From: Cupriavidus taiwanensis
Lineage (GTDB): Bacteria > Pseudomonadota > Gammaproteobacteria > Burkholderiales > Burkholderiaceae
DNA length: 23,060 nt
NCBI RefSeq assembly: GCF_900250075.1
Contig: NZ_OFTT01000004.1
Span: 1 to 23,060, forward strand
Reading direction: 5' to 3'
In this document: piece by piece, positions 16,760 through 22,914 of the stretch
How the letters are laid out: every line of letters begins with the position of its first letter
How positions within the stretch are numbered: the first letter of the stretch is position 1
Made by a program: the position numbers and the translations under genes
The notes under the pieces: model-generated
Told to the model about the DNA's origin: nothing
Seen by the model: the letters and a program-made list of their open reading frames with translations, nothing else
The model's database searches: none

Positions 16760-18062
16760 GGTTCAACGAGGAATTCCGGGGAAGGCGGCTTTGATCTTCA
16801 GGAAGAAGTACTCCTCGTCACGGTAGCCGTAGGCGCGGCGCTTGATGACTTTGATGGTGTTGTTGATGCCCTCTACTACGCTGGTGTTCAGAGGATGCCG
16901 GCATCGGGCGAGGATGCCGTGCCAATAGGCTTTCAGGCGCTGGGCGAACAGCTCAAGAGCAGGAATTCGGCTCTGCCTTGCCTGTTCGCACCAATGCTCC
17001 CACGCTTTTTGCGCCCATCCCGGGCGACGATAGAACCACAGGCGTTTAAGCTCATCTTTCAGGATGTAGACCGTCAGCAGCGGTCGATTGGCCTGCAGAA
17101 CGTCGTTCAGATGCACGGCCTGAGCGTCGCTCAGATTCTCCTTGTTGCGCAGGAGCAGCCAGCGCGTGGACTTCAGGACGCGTCGGGCAGGTCGGTCGTG
17201 CCGTAGCTGATTGGCCTGATCGACCCGAACCCGATCGATGACCTCGCGTCCATATTTGGCAACAACATGGAACAGGTCGTAGACCACTTCCGCGTGCGGG
17301 CAGTGCTCCTTGATCTCCAGTTCGTAGGCCGTGGTCATGTCGATGGCTACCGCTTCGATCCGCTTTGCCGCGCCCGGTGGCAGTTGCTCGAAGAAGGCGC
17401 GCGCCGTCTCGCGCGAGCGGCCCTGACCGATCCAGAGCACTTGCCGCCCAATCGGATCGACTACCACCGTGGCATAGCGATGGCCTTTGTGCAGCGCGAA
17501 TTCGTCCATGGCCAGGTAACGGATGCTGGACCAGTCCGGCTCGACGACTGCCTCGCGCAGACGCGCTTTATCGATCGTTTTGACGGTATGCCAGCCCAGA
17601 TCATAGAAAGCCGCCACCGCCTGCACCGTGCAACTACGCAGTAGCTGCCCGCAAGCCTGCGCCAGCCGAGCCGTGACGCGTTGATAGCGGCCAAGCCACT
17701 CCAGCCGCTCCAGGCGCGGGCCACCGCATTGGTCGCACCACACCCGGCGCCGCGGGACATGTAGCACCACCCGGTACTCGAACAACGGAAGATCACGCAC
17801 GCGCCGCACCACCGTCTCATGGACCTGCCGGCACTTCGAGCCGCATTCCTCGCAGTACATGACCTTGCTAACCGGCTTCAGGTATAGCGCCAGCGTACGG
17901 GTTTCACCCTCAGGCCAAACTACCCGATCCAGCTTGTAGCCATCCCAGCAGCCCAACGCCTGCAGCGTCTTCCGATCCAACATCCCGTCCCTCATGTGCC
18001 GTCTTAACGGCCATTAGGATACGGAATGTGGCAATTCAGTCCCCGGAATTCTTCGAAGAACC
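16760..18062 (-). mobile_element. Complete ISL3-family insertion sequence (1303 bp)
   Basis: Terminal inverted repeats of 23 bp lie at 16760-16782 (GGTTCAACGAGGAATTCCGG start) and 18040-18062 (minus-strand GGTTCTTCGAAGAATTCCGG start), with three mismatches. One intact transposase gene fills the element; its stop codon lies inside the left repeat. A perfect ATATTTTA duplication flanks it, so the insertion is recent and has not been rearranged. It lies between the leader and the start codon of the 63-codon gene at 18070. It is the only intact transposable element in the window. Confidence 0.96.
16763..17983 (-). CDS. ISL3-family transposase
   Basis: A 406-residue DDE transposase that cuts and pastes its own element. 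The N-terminal zinc-binding part has CEECGSKC and, further on, CDQCG. The catalytic core shows YLAMDEFALHKGHRYATVVV (first Asp), EAVAIDMTTAYE (second Asp) with VYDLFHVV, and the C-terminal SVVEGINNTIKVIKRRAYGY containing the Glu. The start at 17983 (MLDRKTLQALGC) is preceded by GAGGGAC; an ATG four codons upstream (17995) is also in frame. The stop TGA lies within the left terminal repeat. The frame is intact. Confidence 0.95.
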   Translation of the reverse strand: MLDRKTLQALGCWDGYKLDRVVWPEGETRTLALYLKPVSKVMYCEECGSKCRQVHETVVRRVRDLPLFEYRVVLHVPRRRVWCDQCGGPRLERLEWLGRYQRVTARLAQACGQLLRSCTVQAVAAFYDLGWHTVKTIDKARLREAVVEPDWSSIRYLAMDEFALHKGHRYATVVVDPIGRQVLWIGQGRSRETARAFFEQLPPGAAKRIEAVAIDMTTAYELEIKEHCPHAEVVYDLFHVVAKYGREVIDRVRVDQANQLRHDRPARRVLKSTRWLLLRNKENLSDAQAVHLNDVLQANRPLLTVYILKDELKRLWFYRRPGWAQKAWEHWCEQARQSRIPALELFAQRLKAYWHGILARCRHPLNTSVVEGINNTIKVIKRRAYGYRDEEYFFLKIKAAFPGIPR

Positions 18063-18070
18063 ATATTTTA
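18063..18070. repeat. 8-bp target site duplication, right copy
   Basis: ATATTTTA next to the right inverted repeat of the ISL3 element. Its last A is also the A of the ATG of the following gene, so the duplication preserved that start codon. Confidence 0.95.
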
Positions 18071-18261
18071 TGGCGACAACCATGTACTTTGAAGAAACGA
18101 TATGCGACCAGGGTGGCAAACAGTCGCTGGAAGTCGAACTGGGTCGCTCCTCGTATTACCCAGAGGACAGTATTTATCTTACCGTGGATGGCAAAGTCGT
18201 CATAATGGATCGCGCCACTGCCAAACGCTTTGTGGACGCTGTCGTCGCAGTCGGTCATTAG
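18070..18261 (+). CDS. Small unknown protein of 63 residues, separated from its leader by ISL3
   Basis: The frame MATTMYFEETICDQGGKQSL continues with LTVDGKVVIMDRATAKRFVD. It looks like a compact alpha/beta protein with alternating strands, cytosolic by composition, and is unlike any family I know. Joining the two sides of the ISL3 element restores GGGGATATTTTATGGCG: a GGGG ribosome site 7 bases from the ATG and, further up, the hairpin leader at 16701-16735. In the present sequence that leader is 1.3 kb away and only GAAGAACC of the IS end lies upstream, so expression is probably reduced or depends on the IS. ATG 18082 is an alternative start. Confidence 0.65.
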   Translation: MATTMYFEETICDQGGKQSLEVELGRSSYYPEDSIYLTVDGKVVIMDRATAKRFVDAVVAVGH

Positions 18262-18366
18262 CACGGCTTGATTGATTAACGTTGCGCCACGCGCGCGGTG
18301 CTCCCAAAGAAGCAGCCAAGCTTCAGGCGACGCGTCGCCGCGCTGTGCCCAAAGCAGGCGAAGATA

Positions 18367-18400
18367 GGAAAAGCGCCGGCCGTGCCGGCACAAGGAAACA
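18367..18400 (+). repeat. Hairpin leader repeat, copy 2
   Basis: GGAAAAGC, a hairpin GCCGG-ccgtg-CCGGC (18375-18389), then CACAAGGAAAC just before ATG 18403. It is near-identical in layout and largely in sequence to 16701-16735, so the two copies bracketed the 63-codon gene before the IS arrived. The 105 bp between the end of that gene and this repeat hold nothing recognised. Confidence 0.6.
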
Positions 18401-18402
18401 AC

Positions 18403-18636
18403 ATGACAATCGACCCTCAAGAAATTGAGCGCCTTTGGTCCCTCCAAAGAGCTGCTGCTGCTGCTGCTGCTGCTGCGCTGCAAGCGCTCGCCGATCACAT
18501 GGCGAATCTTCCTACGTCTGGAGTCATCGTGTCTCAAGAGAGGTGGGATCAATTGTTCGGCAGTTGGAACTGCGCGAATGAGAGGATGCAAGACATAGGT
18601 CGGGCCTTGATGGCAGCTCACGGACTGCAAGACTAG
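18403..18636 (+). CDS. Small unknown protein (77 residues) with a GCT-repeat polyalanine tract
   Basis: The frame MTIDPQEIERLWSLQR is followed by nine Ala, encoded by eight consecutive GCT codons (18451-18474) and one GCG. It then continues LQALADHMANLPTSGVIVSQ and ends MQDIGRALMAAHGLQD. It is probably helical throughout. The ribosome site is AAGGAAAC, 3-4 bases before the ATG and at the end of the hairpin repeat. Pure trinucleotide runs of this length are uncommon in bacteria and can change copy number by slippage without breaking the frame. No family is recognised. The next array gene starts 30 bp downstream. Confidence 0.65.
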   Translation: MTIDPQEIERLWSLQRAAAAAAAAALQALADHMANLPTSGVIVSQERWDQLFGSWNCANERMQDIGRALMAAHGLQD

Positions 18637-18666
18637 TGCTCTCTGAAAAGCAAGGAAGAAGCTCGA

Positions 18667-19083
18667 ATGACATCCGATTATGTAAAGCATCGATTGCAGC
18701 AGAAGGCCGCGTTAGCCCCGCGCGGAGATTCGAACTGGCAAGTACTGGAACTTTGCCGTGAGTTTGCACAAGAGGCCTTCGTTGCCGGGATCTCTATGGC
18801 ATTTCAGGACTGGGTGAGCAACTACGTATCGCCGACGCAACGATCCGCTGTTCGTCGGTATCTGATTGCAAGGCTGCCAGGGATCATCCTGAATCAGTAT
18901 CTTCCGGCGCAGAAAATCCTTGATCCCGTGGACTTGGCTGAGCAACTAAGTCTCTGGTCCACCAAAAACCCAACATGGAAGGCAGATGTAGAAGAAGCCG
19001 CTTTCGATCCATCACAGCTTTGCGAGGTCGTAAATCGCTTGTACTACTCGCTTCTCGAATTTGCGCAGCGCACGCGCAACTGA
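18667..19083 (+). CDS. Unknown helical protein, 138 residues
   Basis: The frame MTSDYVKHRLQQKAALAPRG continues with LCREFAQEAFVAGISMAFQD and ends LYYSLLEFAQRTRN. It is predicted to be soluble and mostly helical, with no signal peptide or membrane span. GAAAAGCAAGGAAGAAGC precedes the ATG and combines the array word with an AAGGAAG ribosome site. The gene starts 30 bp after the polyalanine gene and is followed 11 bp after its stop by the next one, so they are probably in one transcript. The function is unknown; a small immunity-like or regulatory role is possible but cannot be shown. Confidence 0.7.
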   Translation: MTSDYVKHRLQQKAALAPRGDSNWQVLELCREFAQEAFVAGISMAFQDWVSNYVSPTQRSAVRRYLIARLPGIILNQYLPAQKILDPVDLAEQLSLWSTKNPTWKADVEEAAFDPSQLCEVVNRLYYSLLEFAQRTRN

Positions 19084-19094
19084 TCGGAAAAGAA

Positions 19095-19445
19095 ATGAGT
19101 GATGACGCGAACGAGGAATTCGTTGTAGACAACGGCAAATATGTCGACGTTTGTGTTGGCGCGGCGACATGGAAGACGCGCGATGGCCGGTACATCCTTG
19201 AGGAAGACTTTAAGGTGTCTGGCGAGGTTTGGCGCGTCCACAAAAGCGACGCCGATCCGTATCCCTCAAATCCACATGCCCACTGCGTCGGCGGCGCAAA
19301 ACGGTGCACCCTGCACTTGGGGACCGCCCAGCTGTACCGCAAGCGCGACGCACTCGGCCGGTTCTTGGAGCCGTCACAGTTCGAGCGGCTTCTGGAACTC
19401 ATTCGACCCAAGTTTCCGGGAATCATTTTCCCGTTGGCGATGTAG
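19095..19445 (+). CDS. Unknown 116-residue protein with a DADPYPSNPHAH motif
   Basis: The frame MSDDANEEFVVDNGKYVDVC continues with EVWRVHKSDADPYPSNPHAH, CTLHLGTAQLYRKRDALGR and QFERLLELIRPKFPG. The block W-x-VHK-x-DADPxPSxPHAH followed by a LHLGTxxLY segment occurs in small hypothetical proteins of many Proteobacteria, often in variable gene clusters; no function is established to my knowledge. The start is fixed by GGAAAAGAA directly before ATG 19095, 11 bp after the preceding stop. The long open frame upstream of this ATG is a shadow of the previous gene. Confidence 0.75.
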   Translation: MSDDANEEFVVDNGKYVDVCVGAATWKTRDGRYILEEDFKVSGEVWRVHKSDADPYPSNPHAHCVGGAKRCTLHLGTAQLYRKRDALGRFLEPSQFERLLELIRPKFPGIIFPLAM

Positions 19446-19456
19446 GAAAAGAAATC

Positions 19457-19660
19457 ATGCGAGGAGCGTTCCAATGCGCAGTAGGTAATGGTGAGTGGGT
19501 CGCCCTGAAGTGCATTGATGGCGAATGCCCTGTGTCGAGGATGGCTAGTGACGGCCAGCGCCTACGATTGCTCCAAAGGGCTTTTCCTCCGCTGGCCGAC
19601 GCAGAACAGGTCGATCATGCATTTGCCGCCACATGCCAGAATTGCAAGCCAGTAGATTGA
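19457..19660 (+). CDS. Unknown 67-residue Cys-containing protein
   Basis: The frame MRGAFQCAVGNGEWVALKCI, DGECPVSR and a final FAATCQNCKPVD. Five Cys include a CIDGEC pair and a C-terminal CQNC, which could bind one zinc ion. GGAAAAGAAATC precedes ATG 19457 and starts almost at the stop of the previous gene (TAG overlaps the first G of the word). It is followed 20 bp later by the next array gene. No family is recognised. Confidence 0.62.
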   Translation: MRGAFQCAVGNGEWVALKCIDGECPVSRMASDGQRLRLLQRAFPPLADAEQVDHAFAATCQNCKPVD

Positions 19661-19680
19661 TCCGCAAAGGAAAAAACTGA

Positions 19681-19969
19681 ATGACCGTTATCGATCACGA
19701 CTGTCGAATGGAGACATACCATAGTGGCGCATATGAGGTGGATGAACTCCTATGCACTGTGAAGCGTGATGACAAGAATATTCGTGTCGAATATTTCTAT
19801 GATGGTGAAGTCGTGGCATACCGTGGAATTGCGGAACACCAAGGCCACTACGTCTTGGAATGCCCCGAGAAAAGCGACATTGCATATCGCTCCGAACAGC
19901 CCGATCCTAGAAGGTTTTTGGCGGGAGGGCGAATATCGTGGCATGTGGCGTATCCATACGTCTGAATGA
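19681..19969 (+). pseudogene. Unknown small gene with a one-base shift near its 3' end
   Basis: Frame 1 from ATG 19681 reads MTVIDHDCRMETYHSGAYEV, then DGEVVAYRGIAEHQGHYVLE and CPEK. As written it ends at 19965 with a tail (RRFLAGGRISWHVAYPYV) that does not look protein-like. Removing one A from the AAAA run at 19870-19873 gives ATLHIAPNSPILEGFWREGE then YRGMWRIHTSE, ending at 19969. The GFWREGEYRGMWRIH ending looks far more like a real C-terminus. The intact product would be 95 residues. AAAGGAAAAAACTGA precedes the start. The alternative is that both ends are used through slippage on the A run. The function is unknown. Confidence 0.6.
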
Positions 19970-19981
19970 CCAAGGAAAAGA

Positions 19982-20244
19982 ACGAAGGAAATCGCACTTC
20001 ACGGTGGCGGCAAAGTTCTGACGGTGGCACCGCAACAACGGTGGCATGGTGGTAGCCCTGTCGCACATTACGCACGTTTTGCTGGTCAGGACATGACCGC
20101 TATAACCGACGACGCCGGCGCATTCGATCTGCTGTACCTCGGCTTGGGACGGGCGGCTTTCCGACCATTGATGCGCCGCAAGCAGCTGCGCCACAGTTTT
20201 CGCGCCGTGTCTTGGCCCACATGTCGGACCTGGTGGACGACTAA
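19982..20244 (+). pseudogene. Array gene with a lost start codon and a frameshift
   Basis: GGAAAAGA is followed by ACG at 19982, exactly where the neighbouring genes have ATG (compare GGAAAAGAAATG at 19086). From there the frame reads KEIALHGGGKVLTVAPQQRW, HGGSPVAHYARFAGQDMTAI and TDDAGAFDLLYL. After the loss of one C near 20138 it continues RLGTGGFPTIDAPQAAAPQF then SRRVLAHMSDLVDD and stops at TAA 20242-20244. The intact gene would code for about 87 residues. T-to-C loss of the start plus a deletion argues for real decay rather than a sequencing error. No family is recognised. The 66 bp that follow contain another GGAAAA word without an obvious gene. Confidence 0.55.
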
Positions 20245-20310
20245 CCGCGGGAAAATCGGCGAGCGATCAACCCGATTCCGCCCTTCTCCGAATCAACAAT
20301 GAGGTAAAAG

Positions 20311-20559
20311 ATGACTACTCAAAAATTTCGCGATGCAGTTGCTAACGCAAGGAAGCGACCACAAGGCGTGAAGGTTTCTTACGACCTTTTCCGCAAACTT
20401 CAGAGTGAAGGGGGCATCTCCACTAAGCCTTTTACTTTGTGGGGGCTACCGACGGAGACGTTTAGATTCAATCTTCCGGCCTTCGACGAAGACATTTATG
20501 TGCATGAAGACCCGAGTCTTAACGCGGACGAGTTCCTTCTTCCGCCATCGAGTCTTTAA
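20311..20559 (+). CDS. Unknown 82-residue protein
   Basis: The frame MTTQKFRDAVANARKRPQGV continues with VSYDLFRKLQSEGGISTKPF and ends EDPSLNADEFLLPPSSL. It has a basic N-terminal helix and an acidic, Pro-rich C-terminus; it is soluble with no signal peptide. ATGAGGTAAAAG precedes the ATG, combining GAGG with a variant of the array word. Composition is less GC-rich than the recombinase. The next array gene begins 13 bp after the stop. The function is unknown. Confidence 0.68.
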   Translation: MTTQKFRDAVANARKRPQGVKVSYDLFRKLQSEGGISTKPFTLWGLPTETFRFNLPAFDEDIYVHEDPSLNADEFLLPPSSL

Positions 20560-20572
20560 GCTTGGAAAAGCG

Positions 20573-20647
20573 ATGACATCGAATAGCACCCACCGTGGTT
20601 GGATCGTCCGCACCGGTGACGACTATGCGCATCCCGCTGGACGTTGA
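20573..20647 (+). CDS. Possible 24-residue peptide overlapping the next gene
   Basis: GGAAAAGCG precedes ATG 20573 and the frame reads MTSNSTHRGWIVRTGDDYAH then PAGR. It ends 23 bases inside the following gene in another frame. It has one of the best ribosome sites in the array although the product is tiny, so it may work as a translational coupler or be the remains of a longer gene. Confidence 0.35.
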   Translation: MTSNSTHRGWIVRTGDDYAHPAGR

Positions 20648-20840
20648 CCGCCGCACTCTGGAGCGTCAGATCGACCGCTTGTATCGTGATCCGCTGAACG
20701 CGTTTCTCCCGCTCGACCACGTCGCATTCATTGCCGGAGAGCAGATCAAGGGCAAGTCCATGGACGCGGAACTCAAGCGCCTCCGGCCGCTGGCCTATGA
20801 GCGCTATCAGACGGCCAAGCGACTGCTGGAAAAGCGATGA
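20625..20840 (+). CDS. Unknown 71-residue basic helical protein
   Basis: The frame MRIPLDVDRRTLERQIDRLY continues with DHVAFIAGEQIKGKSMDAEL and ends YERYQTAKRLLEKR. It is rich in Arg and Leu, probably all-helical with a coiled-coil tendency, and may bind nucleic acid or a partner protein. ATG 20625 has only a weak ribosome site and lies inside the 24-codon frame starting at 20573, suggesting coupling; GTG 20595 would add 10 residues. Its stop TGA overlaps the ATG of the next mini-frame (ATGA), and its last codons contain the next GGAAAAG word. Confidence 0.62.
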   Translation: MRIPLDVDRRTLERQIDRLYRDPLNAFLPLDHVAFIAGEQIKGKSMDAELKRLRPLAYERYQTAKRLLEKR

Positions 20841-20884
20841 AGGCAGAAAGCACACCTGCGTCATGGAAAAGGAAGCAAGCGTGA
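20837..20884 (+). CDS. Possible 15-residue coupling peptide
   Basis: GGAAAAGCG directly precedes ATG 20837, and the frame MKAESTPASWKRKQA ends at TGA 20882-20884. The start overlaps the preceding stop (ATGA) and the stop overlaps the next GTG start (GTGA). The tight double overlap suggests translational coupling. It could equally be chance given the short length. Confidence 0.3.
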   Translation: MKAESTPASWKRKQA

Positions 20885-21159
20885 GCGAGGCTATACAGTT
20901 TGCCATGAGACTGTTCACAGCCCTTGCCGGCGGTGATCTGAACGTCACTGGACTAATCTTGGGATTCATCGGAGGCTTGATGGTTACCTTCTTCGGCTTG
21001 CCTTCAATCGGCCTGCTAAATGAAGGCATGTATGTCGAGATCGAGGTGACCCGGCGAATGCGCGTCTATAACGGTCTGGCTAGGCTCGGCTTGGTGATGA
21101 TCATGACCGGCTTTCTTTTTCAGCTTATCCCGGCGGTTAAAGCCGTGGCAGGCCCCTAA
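20881..21159 (+). CDS. Small membrane protein, two spans, 92 residues
   Basis: The frame from GTG 20881 reads MSEAIQFAMRLFTALAGGDL, then two hydrophobic segments: about residues 24-46 (TGLILGFIGGLMVTFFGLPS) and about 68-86 (LGLVMIMTGFLFQLIPAV), joined by a polar loop with EIEVTRRMRV. It is an inner-membrane protein with no recognised family. GTG 20881 is chosen because GGAAAAGGAAGC lies just upstream; ATG 20863 is in frame but would leave that ribosome site inside the gene. It starts at a GTGA overlap with the preceding mini-frame. It lies in the same part of the array as the larger membrane protein at 21241, so the two may act together, which is inference. Confidence 0.65.
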   Translation: MSEAIQFAMRLFTALAGGDLNVTGLILGFIGGLMVTFFGLPSIGLLNEGMYVEIEVTRRMRVYNGLARLGLVMIMTGFLFQLIPAVKAVAGP

Positions 21160-21179
21160 CCGATGGATCGAACAAGAAG

Positions 21180-21224
21180 ATGAAGTCGGATAGTGTGCGG
21201 AAAGGAGGCATTGTCCGCATCTGA
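21180..21224 (+). CDS. Possible 14-residue peptide upstream of the membrane protein gene
   Basis: ATG 21180 follows ACAAGAAG, and the frame MKSDSVRKGGIVRI stops at 21224, 16 bases before the likely start of the next gene. It contains the word GGAAAGGAGGC internally. It is one of three tiny frames in the array that end next to the following start. The evidence is weak. Confidence 0.22.
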   Translation: MKSDSVRKGGIVRI

Positions 21225-21240
21225 GATGACTAAGGCCACT

Positions 21241-22206
21241 ATGAAACCCTTCCGGCGTCCCGCAAGGATTCCTCCCGTTGTGCTGTCGCCACGGCACGGC
21301 CGCGGCACGCCCCGTTCCGAGCCGGCGCCGTTGACCCGCCCGATAGGGCCACTCGCCGAGGAGCGCGTCAAGTCTCTGGTGACGTGGACCTCTATCTCCT
21401 ACGCCTGCGGCTTCTTCATCGTTCTGCTGCATACGTGGCGGCTGGGCCTGCCGGTCATCGAGCTGATTCACCCAATCTATGTTTGGATCGGGGTGCCGCT
21501 GGCAATGTTCGGCTACTTTCTCGACCACATCTTCGGATACTTCCAGCGCGGCGCGTCGGAGGCGATGGAGGACGTTCGCACAGGGTGGTCACGTGCCACC
21601 GGGCTGGACGCGAGCGGCGATCTCTCGGACGATCTTCTAAAGGCGCTGAGACCGGCGCTGTTTCTGGGCCCCCTCTCGTACCCGGTCGCCCGGCTTATGA
21701 ATCGCTGGCTGTGCTCCGTTGCGACCAAGGAGGATCAGCGTGCCAAGCAGCTCAAGACGCCCGCGGATTATGCGGCGTGGTCCACGCATCTGCGCAGGCT
21801 GCTTGGCTGGGTGCACATGGTCCTGGCTGTGGCGCGAAGCTTTACGCTGCTCGTGTACGCCCTGTATCTCGGGCTGTTGGTGATGCTCTACGTGTGGACC
21901 CTTTACCCGCAAATTCCGCAGTCACTGGGCGGTGGCAAGCCATCGTCGGCCACCTTGGTGGTCGAGGCGAGCGCGCTGCCGACAAGTCTGCTGGCGCGGA
22001 CCGGCGGGCTCGCTATGGAGGCCACGGAGAAGGCGACTGTCAGTCTTCCCGTCTGGATGCTCTATGGCACCAAGGAGGCCTACTTCGTGCGAGTCCGGAC
22101 CCCGAGCAACGAAGATGCCAAGACTGCCTTCCGGTGGCATGTGACCGGCGAAACTCTTTCGATCAAGGCAGAAACCGTCAAGTCGATCAGCTGGGGCGGC
22201 TCCTAA
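21241..22206 (+). CDS. Membrane protein of unknown function, 321 residues
   Basis: This is the largest gene of the array. The N-terminal 40 residues are basic and Pro-rich, then hydrophobic segments follow at about 47-70 (SISYACGFFIVLLHTWRLGL), about 76-98 (YVWIGVPLAMFGYFLDHIFG) and about 200-225 (SFTLLVYALYLGLLVMLYVW). A polar loop of about 100 residues lies between the second and third spans. The C-terminal 90 residues are soluble and beta-rich (LSIKAETVKSISWGGS at the end), probably outside the cytoplasm if the N-terminus is inside. The start at 21241 has AAGG five bases upstream; ATG 21226 and GTG 21193 are in frame. Its GC content is higher than that of the small genes around it. No family is recognised; the layout of a few spans plus a soluble sensor-like tail is only suggestive. 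Confidence 0.72.
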   Translation: MKPFRRPARIPPVVLSPRHGRGTPRSEPAPLTRPIGPLAEERVKSLVTWTSISYACGFFIVLLHTWRLGLPVIELIHPIYVWIGVPLAMFGYFLDHIFGYFQRGASEAMEDVRTGWSRATGLDASGDLSDDLLKALRPALFLGPLSYPVARLMNRWLCSVATKEDQRAKQLKTPADYAAWSTHLRRLLGWVHMVLAVARSFTLLVYALYLGLLVMLYVWTLYPQIPQSLGGGKPSSATLVVEASALPTSLLARTGGLAMEATEKATVSLPVWMLYGTKEAYFVRVRTPSNEDAKTAFRWHVTGETLSIKAETVKSISWGGS

Positions 22207-22314
22207 ACAGGGGAACAACCAACCAAGGCACGCCTCAGTAACGAGATGGCGAAGCCTTTTCATTTGGCGCGATCGGCGCCCCGCACCGGCCGGCAGCCGG
22301 ATGGAAAAGAAGAG

Positions 22315-22599
22315 ATGAGTGAAGAAGTCAAAGATCAGAGTAACGCCGCGCAAAAAAAAGTGAATGTCCGGGACTTTGGACCGATGGTGATTCCAATCGA
22401 CGGCCCTCTGAGCATCACATTCGACGCGAATCGGATAGATATCAACATCGTCATGGCAATTGCCAGCCAAGTGGACGGCATTCCAACGGCGCTGCGACTT
22501 ACTCCTGAGGCGACAGGTCAGTTGGTCGGCGCGATAAAGAAAGCCATCGATGAGCAGATCATCACCGTCACCGTTGGCAGTCCGAAAGCACTTAACTGA
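22315..22599 (+). CDS. Unknown 94-residue protein
   Basis: The frame MSEEVKDQSNAAQKKVNVRD continues with IPIDGPLSITFDANRIDINI, TALRLTPEATGQLVGAIKKA and ends IITVTVGSPKALN. A polar N-terminal tail leads into an alpha/beta protein; the middle could bind a ligand or partner. GGAAAAGAAGAG directly precedes ATG 22315; the open frame upstream (from ATG 22246) covers a hairpin-rich leader that resembles the 16701/18367 repeats. The 108 bp before it therefore look like a leader rather than coding sequence. The next gene begins 16 bp after the stop. Confidence 0.66.
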   Translation: MSEEVKDQSNAAQKKVNVRDFGPMVIPIDGPLSITFDANRIDINIVMAIASQVDGIPTALRLTPEATGQLVGAIKKAIDEQIITVTVGSPKALN

Positions 22600-22615
22600 C
22601 TCGGCGGAAAGGATC

Positions 22616-22870
22616 GTGACGGACGCAGAGAAGCTTCGTGCGGTAGCCGCCTTGATCGGGGGAAATGCCACCATCGATCCGCTAGTATCGGATGAGGATA
22701 TGCTGCAGCTGAGTTTGATCCTCTCTATCGGCATTAAGGCGGAGCATAGGGGCAGCAGGCCATGCGTGAAAGCCTACATCCAAGGAGGCAAGCCACCAGA
22801 GCGCGGGCCGGTCACCTTCATTGACGAGTGTGGAAGTCTCGACGCCGCTAAACGTAGCGGCCGTATTTGA
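22616..22870 (+). CDS. Unknown 84-residue protein, GTG start
   Basis: The frame from GTG 22616 reads MTDAEKLRAVAALIGGNATI, then DEDMLQLSLILSIGIKAEHR and GGKPPERGPVTFIDECGSLD, ending AAKRSGRI. It is soluble. GGAAAGGATC directly precedes the GTG, which fixes the start; the ATG at 22550 in the same frame lies inside the previous gene. No family is recognised. It is in the same tight spacing as its neighbours, with the next GGAAAAG word 34 bp after its stop. Confidence 0.62.
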   Translation: MTDAEKLRAVAALIGGNATIDPLVSDEDMLQLSLILSIGIKAEHRGSRPCVKAYIQGGKPPERGPVTFIDECGSLDAAKRSGRI

Positions 22871-22914
22871 GGCTGCGGTTCTGAAATGGCAAAGAAAAAT
22901 CTAGGAAAAGCCAG

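Noticed and set aside
16701..22910. CRISPR array from recurring GGAAAAG words
   Set aside because: The word is 7 bases, irregularly spaced and tied to gene starts; there are no constant-length repeats or spacers.
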